From positions 1,116,001-1,180,000 of the forward strand of contig NC_007947.1 in NCBI RefSeq assembly GCF_000013705.1: a DNA stretch of 64,000 nucleotides, in the 5' to 3' direction. The stretch is from Methylobacillus flagellatus KT (GTDB lineage Bacteria; Pseudomonadota; Gammaproteobacteria; Burkholderiales; Methylophilaceae). Positions 18,381 through 27,009 of this stretch are shown piece by piece (the stretch's first letter is position 1; the number at the start of each line of letters is the position of its first letter). Below the pieces are notes generated by a model. That model worked only from the letters and a program-made list of their open reading frames with translations. It was not told the origin of the DNA and did not search any database. A program made the translations under genes and the position numbers.

Positions 18381-19374
18381 CGCCGTGTCGTACCTTACCC
18401 TTGAACACGCGGTATGACCAGATGGTATATCCTAGAATGACGGGGATGATGGCCAATGTGCCGACCAGCGCAAATTTGAGGCTTGCAGGCGGCGCTGCAG
18501 CATCCCATATCGTCACGTGCGGCGGAATGATCTGGGGCCAGATGCTGATCGCCAGGCCAAGCAGTCCAAGCAGCACGATGATCAAGGCGGAGATGAAAGG
18601 CTGGCAATCGTAGCCTGACCGGAGTTCGTGCATGAGGGAATATAGGCTGATGGCGACCAGTATAGGCACGAGTGAGAGGAAGTAGAAGTTAGGCAGGCTG
18701 AACCAGCGCTCGGCAATAGCGGGGTGGGCCAGGGGCGTCCAGATACTCACGCCTGCCAGTGCGATTACCACGAGGCCTACCAGGGGGCGGGTGAGTTCTA
18801 ACATGCGCTGCTGGAGCTTGTCCTCGGTTTTCATGATGAGCCAGGTGCTGCCCAGCAGGGCGTAGGCTACCATCACGCCCAACCCGGTAAACAGCGAGAA
18901 CGGGCTGATCCAGTCAAATGTACCTCCGGAAAATGCATTGTCGTTCAACGCGATACCGTTGATATAAGCACCCAGCGTTACGCCTTGGAAGAATGCGGCA
19001 GTGATTGAGCCACCAATAAACGCCTTGTCCCACAACGACTGCTCATGTGCCGGCGCCTTGAAGCGGAATTCGAATGCCACGCCCCGGAAAATCAATCCCA
19101 GCAGCATCAGGATAATCGGCTGGTACAGGGCGCTCAACACCACGGCATATGCGAGCGGGAAGGCTGCCATGAGGCCGGCGCCTCCCAAAACCAGCCAGGT
19201 TTCATTGCCGTCCCAGACTGGGGCTACTGTATTCATCATCACGTCACGGTCATGCTTGTCCTTGACGAACGGGAAAAGGATGCCGATTCCCAGATCGAAT
19301 CCATCCATGATCACGTACATGGCAATGGCGAACAGGATGACCAGCAACCATATCATGGGTAAATCAAAATCCAT
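18367..19374 (-). CDS. cydB: Cytochrome bd ubiquinol oxidase subunit II
   Basis: A 335-aa polytopic membrane protein pairing with CydA to form cytochrome bd, which oxidises ubiquinol with O2 at high affinity without pumping protons. It opens MDFDLPMIWLLVILFAIAMY followed by VIMDGFDLGIGILFPF (with the family G-F-D-L-G), then TVAPVWDGNETWLVLGGAGL and GLIFRGVAFEFRF, all CydB hallmarks. The short form with a DUF2474 partner suggests the CioB (cyanide-insensitive) subgroup. It follows cydA by 3 bp. Confidence 0.95.
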   Translation of the reverse strand: MDFDLPMIWLLVILFAIAMYVIMDGFDLGIGILFPFVKDKHDRDVMMNTVAPVWDGNETWLVLGGAGLMAAFPLAYAVVLSALYQPIILMLLGLIFRGVAFEFRFKAPAHEQSLWDKAFIGGSITAAFFQGVTLGAYINGIALNDNAFSGGTFDWISPFSLFTGLGVMVAYALLGSTWLIMKTEDKLQQRMLELTRPLVGLVVIALAGVSIWTPLAHPAIAERWFSLPNFYFLSLVPILVAISLYSLMHELRSGYDCQPFISALIIVLLGLLGLAISIWPQIIPPHVTIWDAAAPPASLKFALVGTLAIIPVILGYTIWSYRVFKGKVRHGDGYH

Positions 19375-19377
19375 CGA

Positions 19378-20808
19378 TTACGATTCCTTAGTGTTTGGTA
19401 ATTGCGACTCCAGTGAAAAGGACGCATCCGGTGTGGACAGTGGCCGCATAGGCTGCCTGGGCTGGCCCGGGCCGCCCTCTGGCTCCGGCGCTCTATGCTG
19501 CACGGGCAGGCGCATGAGATGCATCAGGTAGCTGATGCCGATACCGAAAACAAAGAAGTAGACAATAATAAACAAGGCCAGTGAAGCGGCCAGAGAGCTG
19601 ATGTCGTGATTGGACACCGCGTCGGCGGTACGCATGATGCCATACACTACCCAGGGCTGGCGGCCTATTTCCGTGGTAAACCAGCCGGCCAGGATGGCGA
19701 TTACCCCGGCAGGGCCCATCCATAATGTCATACGCAGGAATCCCTGGTGGCTGTACAAACTGCCTCGGTAGCGTAAACATAAACTCCACAGGCCCAGGGC
19801 AATCATCAGCATGCCCAGTCCGACCATGACGCGGAAAGACCAGAAGATGATGCTGGCATTGGGCCGGTCTTCCGGCGGGAAATCCTTGAGCGCCGGCACC
19901 TGACCGTCCCAGCTGTGAGTCAGGATCAGGCTGCCCAGATGCGGGATGCCCACGGCGAAACGGGTGGTTTCCGCTTCCATGTCCGGTAGGCCGAACAGCA
20001 ATAACGGCACGCCGCCCTCATGATGCTCCCAGTGCCCTTCCATGGCTGCCAGCTTGGCGGGCTGATGTTTGAGCGTGTTCAGGCCGTGCAAGTCTCCGAC
20101 GACTGCCTGTAGTGGTGCAACCACCACCAGCATCCACATGGCCATCGACAGCATGGTGCGGGTTGCCTCCGTCTTTTGTCCTTTCAGGATATGCCATGCG
20201 CCGGCTGCCCCGACGATCAGAGCCGTTGCCAGGAAGGCGGCAATGCCCATATGGACCAGGCGATAGGGGAAAGACGGGTTGAAAATGATGGCCCACCAGT
20301 CGACGGGGACCACGACGCCATCCAATATCTCGAAACCTTGGGGGGTCTGCATCCAACTATTGGATGCCAGGATCCAGGTCGCTGAAATCAGCGTACCCAG
20401 GGCTACCATCGCTGTGGAGAACAGGTGCAGCCCAGGTCCCACCCGACTCCACCCGAACATCATTACGCCGAGAAAGCCGGCCTCAAGAAAAAATGCGGTC
20501 AATACTTCGTAAGTGAGCAAAGGGCCGGTAACGCTGCCGGCAAAAGCAGAGAAGCCGCTCCAGTTCGTACCGAACTGATAAGCCATGACTAGCCCCGAGA
20601 CCACGCCCATACCAAAGTTGACGCCGAATATCTTGAGCCAGTAGTGGTAGAGGTCCTTGTATACTTCGCGTCCGGTTTTCAACCATAAGGCTTCCAGCAC
20701 GAACAGGTAACTGGCAAGACCGATGGTGATTGCTGGAAAGATGATATGGAAGGATACAGTGAACGCAAACTGGATGCGCGCCAGGTCCAGTGCTGAAATG
20801 TCTGGCAT
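19378..20808 (-). CDS. cydA: Cytochrome bd ubiquinol oxidase subunit I (short Q-loop, CioA type)
   Basis: A 476-aa subunit carrying the haems and quinol site. Visible are the haem-ligand His21 in FHIIFPAITIGLA, GVVSGLVMAYQFGTNW, the quinol-loop LKHQPAKLAAMEGHWE, the short loop with GIPHLGSLILTHSW, and GWFTTEIGRQPWVVYG. It is shorter than E. coli CydA (522 aa), and FHIIFP in place of FHxLFVP also points to the CioA subgroup. AAGGAG lies 13 bases upstream of the start. I looked for an FNR/ANR box in the 158-bp upstream gap and found none convincing. Confidence 0.95.
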   Translation of the reverse strand: MPDISALDLARIQFAFTVSFHIIFPAITIGLASYLFVLEALWLKTGREVYKDLYHYWLKIFGVNFGMGVVSGLVMAYQFGTNWSGFSAFAGSVTGPLLTYEVLTAFFLEAGFLGVMMFGWSRVGPGLHLFSTAMVALGTLISATWILASNSWMQTPQGFEILDGVVVPVDWWAIIFNPSFPYRLVHMGIAAFLATALIVGAAGAWHILKGQKTEATRTMLSMAMWMLVVVAPLQAVVGDLHGLNTLKHQPAKLAAMEGHWEHHEGGVPLLLFGLPDMEAETTRFAVGIPHLGSLILTHSWDGQVPALKDFPPEDRPNASIIFWSFRVMVGLGMLMIALGLWSLCLRYRGSLYSHQGFLRMTLWMGPAGVIAILAGWFTTEIGRQPWVVYGIMRTADAVSNHDISSLAASLALFIIVYFFVFGIGISYLMHLMRLPVQHRAPEPEGGPGQPRQPMRPLSTPDASFSLESQLPNTKES

Positions 20809-20966
20809 GGTGGTATTCTAACTCCTTGATAAACAACCTGAAGGCATGTCTAACCTAAAAAAGTTGCCTGGAACTCAAGATCGCTAGCTTACGGTGAGTC
20901 CTTGCCTCCCAATAGACCCAGATTCATCAAAAAATATCCATCACAGATGTCATGACAAGTGAAATC

Positions 20967-21401
20967 TCAGGGAGCAAAGCGCGCAGCCTGGGCCTCTATT
21001 GTCTCGATCGCCAGATCGAAATCCATGGATTTGTCGAAGAAATGATCCACCCCCAGCTCATTCGCCATTTGCCGGTATTGCGGATAGGTGTGGTTGGTCA
21101 GGATCAGGTAGGTGGGGCGGGGAAATGGGTAGTCGGGCCGTTGGGTTGCCTTGATGACTTCAAAACCATTGCCTTGGGCTAGTTCGATATCCACGAGCAA
21201 TAGGTCGAATGGCTGTTTGTAAAGCTGTGCGATGGCTTCATCCTGGCTTAACGCGACACCTTTGAAGGATAAGCCACGACAGTCGGACAGGATATCCATG
21301 ATCGTTTCGCGCAATAGCGACGAGTCTTCGACCAGCAATACTTTCATTGTTTTCGTATGCGGCTCCACGCTACTGCGTCTTTCCTTCATGATGATATTCA
21401 T
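20967..21401 (-). CDS. Stand-alone response regulator receiver protein
   Basis: A CheY-like single-domain regulator. The receiver core KVLLVEDSSLLRETI, the phospho-acceptor Asp in LLLVDIELAQGNGFEVI, the Thr region YLILTNHTYPQY and the Lys in FFDKSMD are all present. There is no output domain, so it acts by protein contact or as a phosphate sink. The start is uncertain: the open frame reaches 21494, ATG 21401 (MNIIMKERRS) is listed, and ATG 21347 (MKVLLVED) would give a minimal receiver; none has a strong ribosome site. It lies after the LuxR-type regulator gene on the same strand and probably belongs to the same pathway. Confidence 0.82.
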   Translation of the reverse strand: MNIIMKERRSSVEPHTKTMKVLLVEDSSLLRETIMDILSDCRGLSFKGVALSQDEAIAQLYKQPFDLLLVDIELAQGNGFEVIKATQRPDYPFPRPTYLILTNHTYPQYRQMANELGVDHFFDKSMDFDLAIETIEAQAARFAP

Positions 21402-21496
21402 GGGCTCAAACTCATTGCTTGTGAATTCTATCGGGCAATATAAAGCACTGCCATCCGCCTTACTCCTACAATCTCTGACGTTGATTGCAGCCATGA

Positions 21497-22129
21497 TTAT
21501 GATATCAACTGATTCTTGATGGCATAGTAAGTGAGATCTGCATTGGTCTTCAAGCTCATTTTTTCCATGATGCGGGTACGGTAAGTGCTGACAGTTTTCA
21601 CACTGATGCAGAGTTCTTCGCCGATTTCAGTGGCGCTCAGGCCGCTGGCAAGTTTGAAGAATACCTGGAATTCCCGGTCTGAAAGCGTTTCATGCAGCAG
21701 CTTTTCCGAGGGGTTGCTCAGTTCGTTAGTCATCAGCTCGGCAAGTTCGGCCGAGATGTAGCGCTTGCCGTTGGCAACGGTGCGGATCGCCTTGATGATC
21801 TCCTCCGAGTCCGCATCCTTTGAAAGGTAGCCTTTGCATCCGCTGCGCATGAGGTTGAGTGCATATTGTTCTTCGCCGTAGCCACTCAGGATCAGTACGG
21901 GCAACTCTGGCGCAACATGTCGCAGGTCGTGCAAGGTGTCCACGCCGTTCTTGTCTGGCATGGCGATGTCCATCACGATCGCATCATATTGATTGCTGCG
22001 TACCAGCTTGATGGCCTCTAGTCCCGAGGCGGCCTCTCCGGTCACCTCGAGGTCGGATTCCAGTTCAATTAGGTTGCGCAATCCCTGTCGGACAATATTG
22101 TGGTCATCAACCAATAATATTTTTTTCAT
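21497..22129 (-). CDS. NarL/FixJ-type response regulator
   Basis: A 210-aa transcription factor with a receiver domain (MKKILLVDDH, phospho-acceptor Asp54 in IVMDIAMPDKNGVD, SGYGEEQ, Lys in GYLSKDADSEE) and a C-terminal LuxR helix-turn-helix (TLSDREFQVFFKLASGLSAT followed by EIGEELCISVKTVSTY). It resembles UvrY/GacA-class regulators. The likely cognate kinase is the HisKA_3-type sensor at 23019, transcribed in the opposite direction with two stress-associated genes between them. Pairing is inferred from proximity and the matching NarX/NarL-type families. Confidence 0.92.
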   Translation of the reverse strand: MKKILLVDDHNIVRQGLRNLIELESDLEVTGEAASGLEAIKLVRSNQYDAIVMDIAMPDKNGVDTLHDLRHVAPELPVLILSGYGEEQYALNLMRSGCKGYLSKDADSEEIIKAIRTVANGKRYISAELAELMTNELSNPSEKLLHETLSDREFQVFFKLASGLSATEIGEELCISVKTVSTYRTRIMEKMSLKTNADLTYYAIKNQLIS

Positions 22130-22247
22130 GTATGCTGACGATCCTTGTCATCAAATAATCTATAGTGATTTGAGGATACTAAGATGGCTTGCCGGTCTCT
22201 GCAAGCCATCATCCAAGCTTGCCGGTGCGGTTGGCAATGCCAATGCT

Positions 22248-22661
22248 TCAATCGTCCTTGCCCAGGGCATAGCCCACCAGCACACCCGCTCCCACTGCCA
22301 GTGATAATGTGAGCAAGGAAGGCTTACGCAGCCATTGTCGCGGTTGGATCCGGCTGTTTTTCAATACCTGGGACAACTCCTTGTCCAACGACTCGGACCA
22401 TTCGGAAAAATTTTCTGAAAGTTGCTCGATTACATGCTCTGTGGCGTTACTGTGTGCGTCTGGATCCAGAATGTCCCTGAGGCTTTCGAGCAGAGCCAAG
22501 GCTTCCTTCTTGCTGTCCCGGGCCTTGTTTTCCAGCTTGCGACCCAGCTTGCGTACGGATGCCTTGCCTGCCTTGGCGCTATCGCTCAGGGTTTCCTGGG
22601 CCGTCTCCGCTAGCTCGGAAGCCTGGTCTTTTATTTCGCTTGCTGTGTTGCTGTTGAACAT
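22248..22661 (-). CDS. DUF883 (ElaB/YqjD/YgaM-like) membrane-anchored protein
   Basis: A 137-aa protein, mostly charged amphipathic helix (SEIKDQASELAETAQETLSD, KLGRKLENKARDSKKEALAL) with one C-terminal membrane helix ending in LSLAVGAGVLVGYALGK, the G-x-x-x-G-Y-x-L-G pattern of the ElaB/YqjD family. Related E. coli proteins are stationary-phase, ribosome-associated inner-membrane proteins. The start at 22661 (MFNSNTAS) has GGAG eight bases upstream; a TTG four codons earlier would overlap that site. It belongs to a cluster with DUF1328, two response regulators and a kinase. Confidence 0.87.
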   Translation of the reverse strand: MFNSNTASEIKDQASELAETAQETLSDSAKAGKASVRKLGRKLENKARDSKKEALALLESLRDILDPDAHSNATEHVIEQLSENFSEWSESLDKELSQVLKNSRIQPRQWLRKPSLLTLSLAVGAGVLVGYALGKDD

Positions 22662-22734
22662 GTCGTGCTCCAATACTGTCTATGAAAAAATCTCACAAAA
22701 ATCCGCACCGCTCTCCTAAATACCGCGTGGCTGA

Positions 22735-22902
22735 TCAACGCTTGTGAAAAATACCCGCAACCAAGGAGACGATGGTGATGATCAGAAAAACGAAGAACAG
22801 GATCTTGGCAATTTCTGCCGCCCCTGCCGCTATCCCGCTAAAGCCGAAAAAAGCAGCGATCAATGCGATGACAAAGAAAATTACGGAATAATGCAGCATC
22901 AT
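22735..22902 (-). CDS. DUF1328 (YtjA-like) small membrane protein
   Basis: A 55-aa protein with two hydrophobic helices: [20 protein letters not shown] then a segment with [20 protein letters not shown], ending [10 protein letters not shown]. The helix pair with a G-F-x-G-I-A-A-G-A-A turn is characteristic of DUF1328/YtjA. AAGGAG precedes the double ATG at 22897-22902; the second ATG has the better spacing. Family members are often stress or envelope induced, which fits the neighbouring DUF883 and signalling genes. Function is unknown. Confidence 0.88.
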   Translation of the reverse strand: MMLHYSVIFFVIALIAAFFGFSGIAAGAAEIAKILFFVFLIITIVSLVAGIFHKR

Positions 22903-23018
22903 TTTTCTCCTTGGCTGGTCAGTCTACGGTTTACACTGTAGGCTTTTGGTCCGTCAGGAATTAGCAGACAGCCACTGAATCGCTTGTCAGAAAATACTTA
23001 CACGATGTTTGGAATGTC

Positions 23019-24431
23019 ATGAATATCAACGCCATCGGCAACAAAATGAAGGGGTGGGCAGAGAGTCTGGTCAAGCGGCTCGGGGGAAAGGTATTGGCCA
23101 TTCTGTTTGCCTCCATGATCTTGGCATTGGTGTCCGTGATGTTCACCGATGCCTGGCTGGTGGAAATTGAGAAGCAAAACGCCCAGATCGAACAGGTGCA
23201 GCGCAATATCACCGTCCTGCAGCAGTTGCGCACCAGCCTCAACCTGGCTGAGAGTGCGCAACGAGGATACCTGCTGACCCAGCGCCAGGAGCTGGTTTCC
23301 ACCTTTAACCAGGAAATCGATGCTGCACGCCGGCATATCCGCAAGATTGAGGGGTTGTTCAACAGTGAGAAGATCGCTATGCAGGGCAAGCAGGAGCAGA
23401 GCTGGCTGATTGCTCTCAATTCGGCCCTGGAGGCCAAGAATGCGGAGATGAAGCTGGCCATCTCACTGGTGCAGTCCGGCAAGGCGGAAGAGGCGATGCA
23501 GGTCATCAAGCTCGATCAGGGCGTCATCGAGATGGCCAAGTTCATGCAGTATTCCCAGACTCTGCTGGATCAGCAGCACGAGGCGCAGGCGCAGTTGATG
23601 AAAAAGCGCGCGCAGACCATCGTCATCACCCGTATTGCCCTAGTCGGTACGGCACTGATCCTCCTCCTTCTCGTGATCATGGTGATCCGACAGCTGGTGC
23701 GGGAAATGAACAGCCGTGATCATTTGCGCCAGCAGCTGGCGCGAGACTGTGCGGCCTATGAGGAGCGCATTCGCAGCAACTCCCACATGATGAAGACGCT
23801 GGCACTGGATTACCAGTCCGATGTAGAGCGTGCTCGGCAAAAGCTGGCACGCGACCTACATGACGAGCTGGGTTCGATATTGACTGCCACCAAGATGGAT
23901 ATCTCCTGGACGATACGCCGCGTGAAGGATCAAGATCCGGAAATCGTGGAGAAGCTGGACAAGACGATGCGCTATCTGAACCAAGGCATTCAGTTCAAGC
24001 GGCAAGTCGTGCAAAACCTGCATCCCTCCATCATTACCACGATCGGTTTCTGGCCCGCGCTAAGGTCACTGATCGAAGATATGGCGGAGCGCAATGACTG
24101 GAATCTCGATCTTATCCTGCCTGGAGAGCAGATCGAGCTACCTGAAACCCTGGGTCTGATTGCCTACCGGGTGGTGCAGGAGAGCCTGAATAATGCCAGC
24201 AAGTATGCCTATGCCACCAGGGTATCGGTGCATATGGTGAATGAGCTGGATTACCTCAAGTTGGAAATTGAGGATAACGGGGTGGGGGTCGACTTGAACA
24301 AGACCTCTTCCGCGACCCACGGCCTTTCTGGTATTCGCAACCGTATCATGGCGATTGGCGGGCGGGTGGATATCGTCAGCTCTCCCAATCAGGGCTTCCT
24401 CCTAGTCGCTATCATTCCCACCAAGCTTTGA
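23019..24431 (+). CDS. Sensor histidine kinase with CHASE3-like domain (NarX/DegS type)
   Basis: A 470-aa inner-membrane kinase. Two membrane helices (about 23-45 and 203-225) bracket a helical periplasmic sensor of CHASE3 type (SLNLAESAQRGYLLTQRQEL). After a coiled-coil comes the HisKA_3 box RQKLARDLHDELGSIL with the phospho-acceptor His281, the NLHPSII segment, and an ATPase domain with QESLNNASKYA (N box, 387-397), DNGVG (419-423) and HGLSGIRNRI. The type pairs with NarL-family regulators; one lies 0.9 kb away on the other strand. The ligand is unknown. GGAA precedes the ATG. Confidence 0.9.
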   Translation: MNINAIGNKMKGWAESLVKRLGGKVLAILFASMILALVSVMFTDAWLVEIEKQNAQIEQVQRNITVLQQLRTSLNLAESAQRGYLLTQRQELVSTFNQEIDAARRHIRKIEGLFNSEKIAMQGKQEQSWLIALNSALEAKNAEMKLAISLVQSGKAEEAMQVIKLDQGVIEMAKFMQYSQTLLDQQHEAQAQLMKKRAQTIVITRIALVGTALILLLLVIMVIRQLVREMNSRDHLRQQLARDCAAYEERIRSNSHMMKTLALDYQSDVERARQKLARDLHDELGSILTATKMDISWTIRRVKDQDPEIVEKLDKTMRYLNQGIQFKRQVVQNLHPSIITTIGFWPALRSLIEDMAERNDWNLDLILPGEQIELPETLGLIAYRVVQESLNNASKYAYATRVSVHMVNELDYLKLEIEDNGVGVDLNKTSSATHGLSGIRNRIMAIGGRVDIVSSPNQGFLLVAIIPTKL

Positions 24432-24454
24432 GCCCGGGGCTGGGCTCTGCATCT

Positions 24455-25150
24455 CTAGAAGCGCAGGAACAAGGATGTCGAGAACACGTGGTGCATGCGG
24501 TCGAAGGTATGGCCGCGGACATACTGGTTGACGTAGCCGATCTCGAGCCGGGCATTTGCAGCTGCCTGCCAGGCCAAGCCAGCAAATGCGCGGTTTTGGT
24601 CGAAGCCGCTCAGCGCCCCCCAGTCCGTGCTGCGTGTGCTGACGAACAATTCATCCCATACCAGCCAGTTCAGCGACTCTGTGCCTTCGATCTTTTTGAT
24701 GGCGCGTACCAGCTGGCGTATGCGGTGGCCTGTGTCGTTGCCAGTGTCGAAATTGCGTTGCTCCAGCCGGGTGCGGCTAGTAATGACAATGCCGCTTGGG
24801 GTAGGAGGAAAGGTATACATGAATTGCTGCCACCAACGTTGCTCATGGTTCTTGCCTTGGTCAGTATGTGTCCTGACGTCAGCGTAGCCCAGCCAGATGC
24901 TGGCCCGGTCTGAAAGCCAGTAGTTGATGGCAGGCCTCAAGATGGTCTGGTCATGCTCGCGGCCTTCCTCTTTCAGCCGCGGCTGTACTTCTGCGTACCA
25001 GCCGATATGCTTGTCCTCCGATAACATGCCCTCCATAGTGAGGTTGATCCAGAGCCGTCCGTCCTCTTCAACCTCGGCATGTGCCAGGCAGCTACTGGCA
25101 CACAATATGGTGGTCAGCAGTGTATGCAATAAGGGTGTATCAATTCTCAT
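24455..25150 (-). CDS. DUF2490 family predicted outer-membrane protein
   Basis: A 231-aa exported protein: signal peptide (MRIDTPLLHTLLTTILCASS, cut near AHA), then alternating beta-strand sequence (LWINLTMEGML, GWYAEVQPRL, SIWLGYADVRT, RLEQRNFDTG, LEIGYVNQYV) ending in a C-terminal Phe (FSTSLFLRF), as expected of a small outer-membrane barrel. This matches DUF2490. ATG 25150 is chosen because GGAGGAAGGAAAAGG stands directly upstream, making the TTG at 25168 unlikely. It converges on the histidine kinase with a 23-bp gap. Function is unknown. Confidence 0.83.
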   Translation of the reverse strand: MRIDTPLLHTLLTTILCASSCLAHAEVEEDGRLWINLTMEGMLSEDKHIGWYAEVQPRLKEEGREHDQTILRPAINYWLSDRASIWLGYADVRTHTDQGKNHEQRWWQQFMYTFPPTPSGIVITSRTRLEQRNFDTGNDTGHRIRQLVRAIKKIEGTESLNWLVWDELFVSTRSTDWGALSGFDQNRAFAGLAWQAAANARLEIGYVNQYVRGHTFDRMHHVFSTSLFLRF

Positions 25151-25379
25151 GCCTTTTCCTTCCTCCAACGCAATCTGCAGCCATCACGGCTGCCATGGCC
25201 TGTCATTGAGGGGGTGACTGTAACCCACCCTCGTGCAAAAGGCGAGGCCAAGGGGATGTATTGTCAGTTGGCTCTGACATGATTTGCAGCCCCATGCTGA
25301 CGGTCAGAGCTGTCGGAAGACATTACCATGCAAGCACATCACTGGAATTACTTTCCTAATTTAACTGGAGGAGCACAAT

Positions 25380-25895
25380 ATGCATCGTTCGACCAAGACC
25401 AACATCATTTCCAGCGTCATCACCATCCTGCTGGGGGCGGCTGCAAGCGGCGCATGGGCAGTATCCATTTCGGAAGAGCTCAACCAGAGCCCTGACGTGA
25501 AGCAGTTTCATGAATTGGACGTCAACAATGACGGTCACCTTACTCAAACTGAGGCGAGCCGTGATAGTTTTTACACCAAGGAGCATTTCAATGCCGCCGA
25601 CAAGAACAAGGACGGCAAACTGACTCAGCAGGAATACAGTGACTACAAGACGGCCCAGCAGAAAAAGGAAGTGGGACGCGTTGTGGATGACACTACCATC
25701 ACCACCAAGGTGAAAGCCAATATTCTGAAAGAAGAGGGCTTCAAGGGCCTGCAAGTCGGCGTGGAAACCTACAAGGGCGTGGTGCAGCTGAGCGGATTCG
25801 TCAGCACCAAGGCACAGATACAGAGGGCCGGAGAAATCGCCAAGGCGGTAGAGGGCGTGAAATCCGTCAAGAACAACCTGAACGTGAAAAATTAA
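25380..25895 (+). CDS. Periplasmic EF-hand plus BON domain protein
   Basis: A 171-aa protein: signal peptide to about residue 27 (ending SGAWA), two canonical calcium-binding loops DVNNDGHLTQTE (47-58) and DKNKDGKLTQQE (74-85), then a BON domain (about 103-170: TTKVKANILKEEGFKGLQVG, GVVQLSGFVSTKAQ, VKSVKNNL) like that of OsmY. BON domains bind phospholipid and are often osmotic or envelope stress induced; the EF-hands suggest Ca2+-dependent behaviour. A strong GGAGG site precedes the ATG and a good terminator follows. The combination is less common than BON alone. Confidence 0.9.
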   Translation: MHRSTKTNIISSVITILLGAAASGAWAVSISEELNQSPDVKQFHELDVNNDGHLTQTEASRDSFYTKEHFNAADKNKDGKLTQQEYSDYKTAQQKKEVGRVVDDTTITTKVKANILKEEGFKGLQVGVETYKGVVQLSGFVSTKAQIQRAGEIAKAVEGVKSVKNNLNVKN

Positions 25896-25919
25896 ATCAC
25901 TGCTGTAATGCATGACCAA

Positions 25920-25956
25920 AGAAGCCCGTGGTGTTTGACGGGCTTCTCTTTATTTT
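25920..25956 (+). terminator. Rho-independent terminator after the EF-hand/BON gene
   Basis: A perfect 10-bp stem (25920-25929 with 25938-25947), an 8-nt loop and the T-rich tail CTTTATTTT (25948-25956). It may also serve the convergent lipocalin gene ending at 25962, since the other side carries TTT. Confidence 0.88.
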
Positions 25957-25961
25957 GGCTG

Positions 25962-26531
25962 CTAGCGATGCAAGGTATCCTGGTGGGGGAGTTTCATGCC
26001 GGGGGTGGAGTCATGCTCGACAAAAATCAGCTTGCTGGTATCGAAGCCCAGTTGCTGAGCCCTGGCTATCAACTCGGCCTTAATGGGATAGGATAATTCG
26101 GGTGTGCGTGACAGTATCCAGAGGTAATCGCGATTGGGTCCCGCCACCAGCGAGAAATTGTAATTGACGTGATCCAGCACCAGGATGTTGTAGGCCCCGT
26201 AGAATGGGCCGAAGAAAGATACTTTCAGTTTGCCTGTATCGGGACCATCGACGAAATACGCTTTGCCTTCCGCTTCTTTCCAAATGCCTTTTTCAACATC
26301 GTATCCCCGGTTGATGACTTTCAGCCCGCCGTCGTCGCGCTTGCTATAGGTCGCGGTGACCTGTTGCAAGCCTCGCTCGAATGAATGATCCAGGCGAGCG
26401 ATCTCGTACCAGGTGCCCAGGTATTGGTCGGGCTTGAAATGAGTGACGGGCCTGGTGCCTTCGGGCGTACCGGTGCCGGCGCATGCCAGGAGTATGCATG
26501 GAAGGAGGAGCCAGAATAGACGTTTCATCAT
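25962..26531 (-). CDS. blc: Outer-membrane lipocalin Blc
   Basis: A 189-aa bacterial lipocalin lipoprotein that binds lysophospholipids or fatty acids and is linked to membrane-stress repair. The lipoprotein signal ends LLAC (LLLPCILLAC). The lipocalin signature GTWYEIARLDHSFERGL, the VINRGYD strand, GKLKVSFFGPFYGAYNILVLD and the C-terminal YLWILSRTPELS are all present. It lies 8 bp after yaiI on the same strand and is convergent with the EF-hand/BON gene; both are envelope-stress type. Confidence 0.95.
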   Translation of the reverse strand: MMKRLFWLLLPCILLACAGTGTPEGTRPVTHFKPDQYLGTWYEIARLDHSFERGLQQVTATYSKRDDGGLKVINRGYDVEKGIWKEAEGKAYFVDGPDTGKLKVSFFGPFYGAYNILVLDHVNYNFSLVAGPNRDYLWILSRTPELSYPIKAELIARAQQLGFDTSKLIFVEHDSTPGMKLPHQDTLHR

Positions 26532-26539
26532 GGTGGTTT

Positions 26540-26992
26540 CTATCCGGATAATGATGTTGCAATGAAGCGGTCAAGTGCCGCTGCGAACGCCTGCCGGTCT
26601 GCCTGGCTGAATGAAGCCGGGCCGCCCAGTGCCACACCGCTGCTGCGCAAGTCTTCCATGAAGTGCCGCATGGCAAGCCGCTCGCCTATGCTGCCCTTGT
26701 CATACATTTCTCCGCGCGGGTTGAGCGCGTGGGCGTCTTTTGCAATCACCTCTGCTGCAAGCGGAATATCTGCGGTAATGACAAGATCGCCTGGCTGAAG
26801 TTTTTGCACGATCTCCTTGTCCGCCACATCGAACCCATCCGGCACCTGCAAAGCGCGGATATGGGGTGAGGGCGGTACCCGCAGCAGTTTGTTGGCCACC
26901 AGTGTGACCATGATGCCGGTCCGGTCTGCAGCGCGGAACAGGATTTCCTTCACCGCTACCGGACATGCATCTGCATCAACCCAGATATGCAT
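26540..26992 (-). CDS. yaiI: UPF0178 (YaiI/YqxD, DUF188) family protein
   Basis: A 150-aa protein starting [20 protein letters not shown], with D-A-D-A-C-P-V as the family signature, then [39 protein letters not shown] split across the family's central motif (Asp of ITADIPLA), and [18 protein letters not shown]. The acidic residues resemble PIN-like nucleases, but the function is not established. It sits 17 bp after recQ on the same strand and precedes blc, so it is likely within one transcript. Confidence 0.93.
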   Translation of the reverse strand: MHIWVDADACPVAVKEILFRAADRTGIMVTLVANKLLRVPPSPHIRALQVPDGFDVADKEIVQKLQPGDLVITADIPLAAEVIAKDAHALNPRGEMYDKGSIGERLAMRHFMEDLRSSGVALGGPASFSQADRQAFAAALDRFIATSLSG

Positions 26993-27009
26993 GGCGAGTG
27001 TCCTTTGTC

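Noticed and set aside
20809..20966. FNR/ANR box upstream of cydA
   Set aside because: TTGAT and ATCAA half sites occur separately but not with the required 4-bp spacing.
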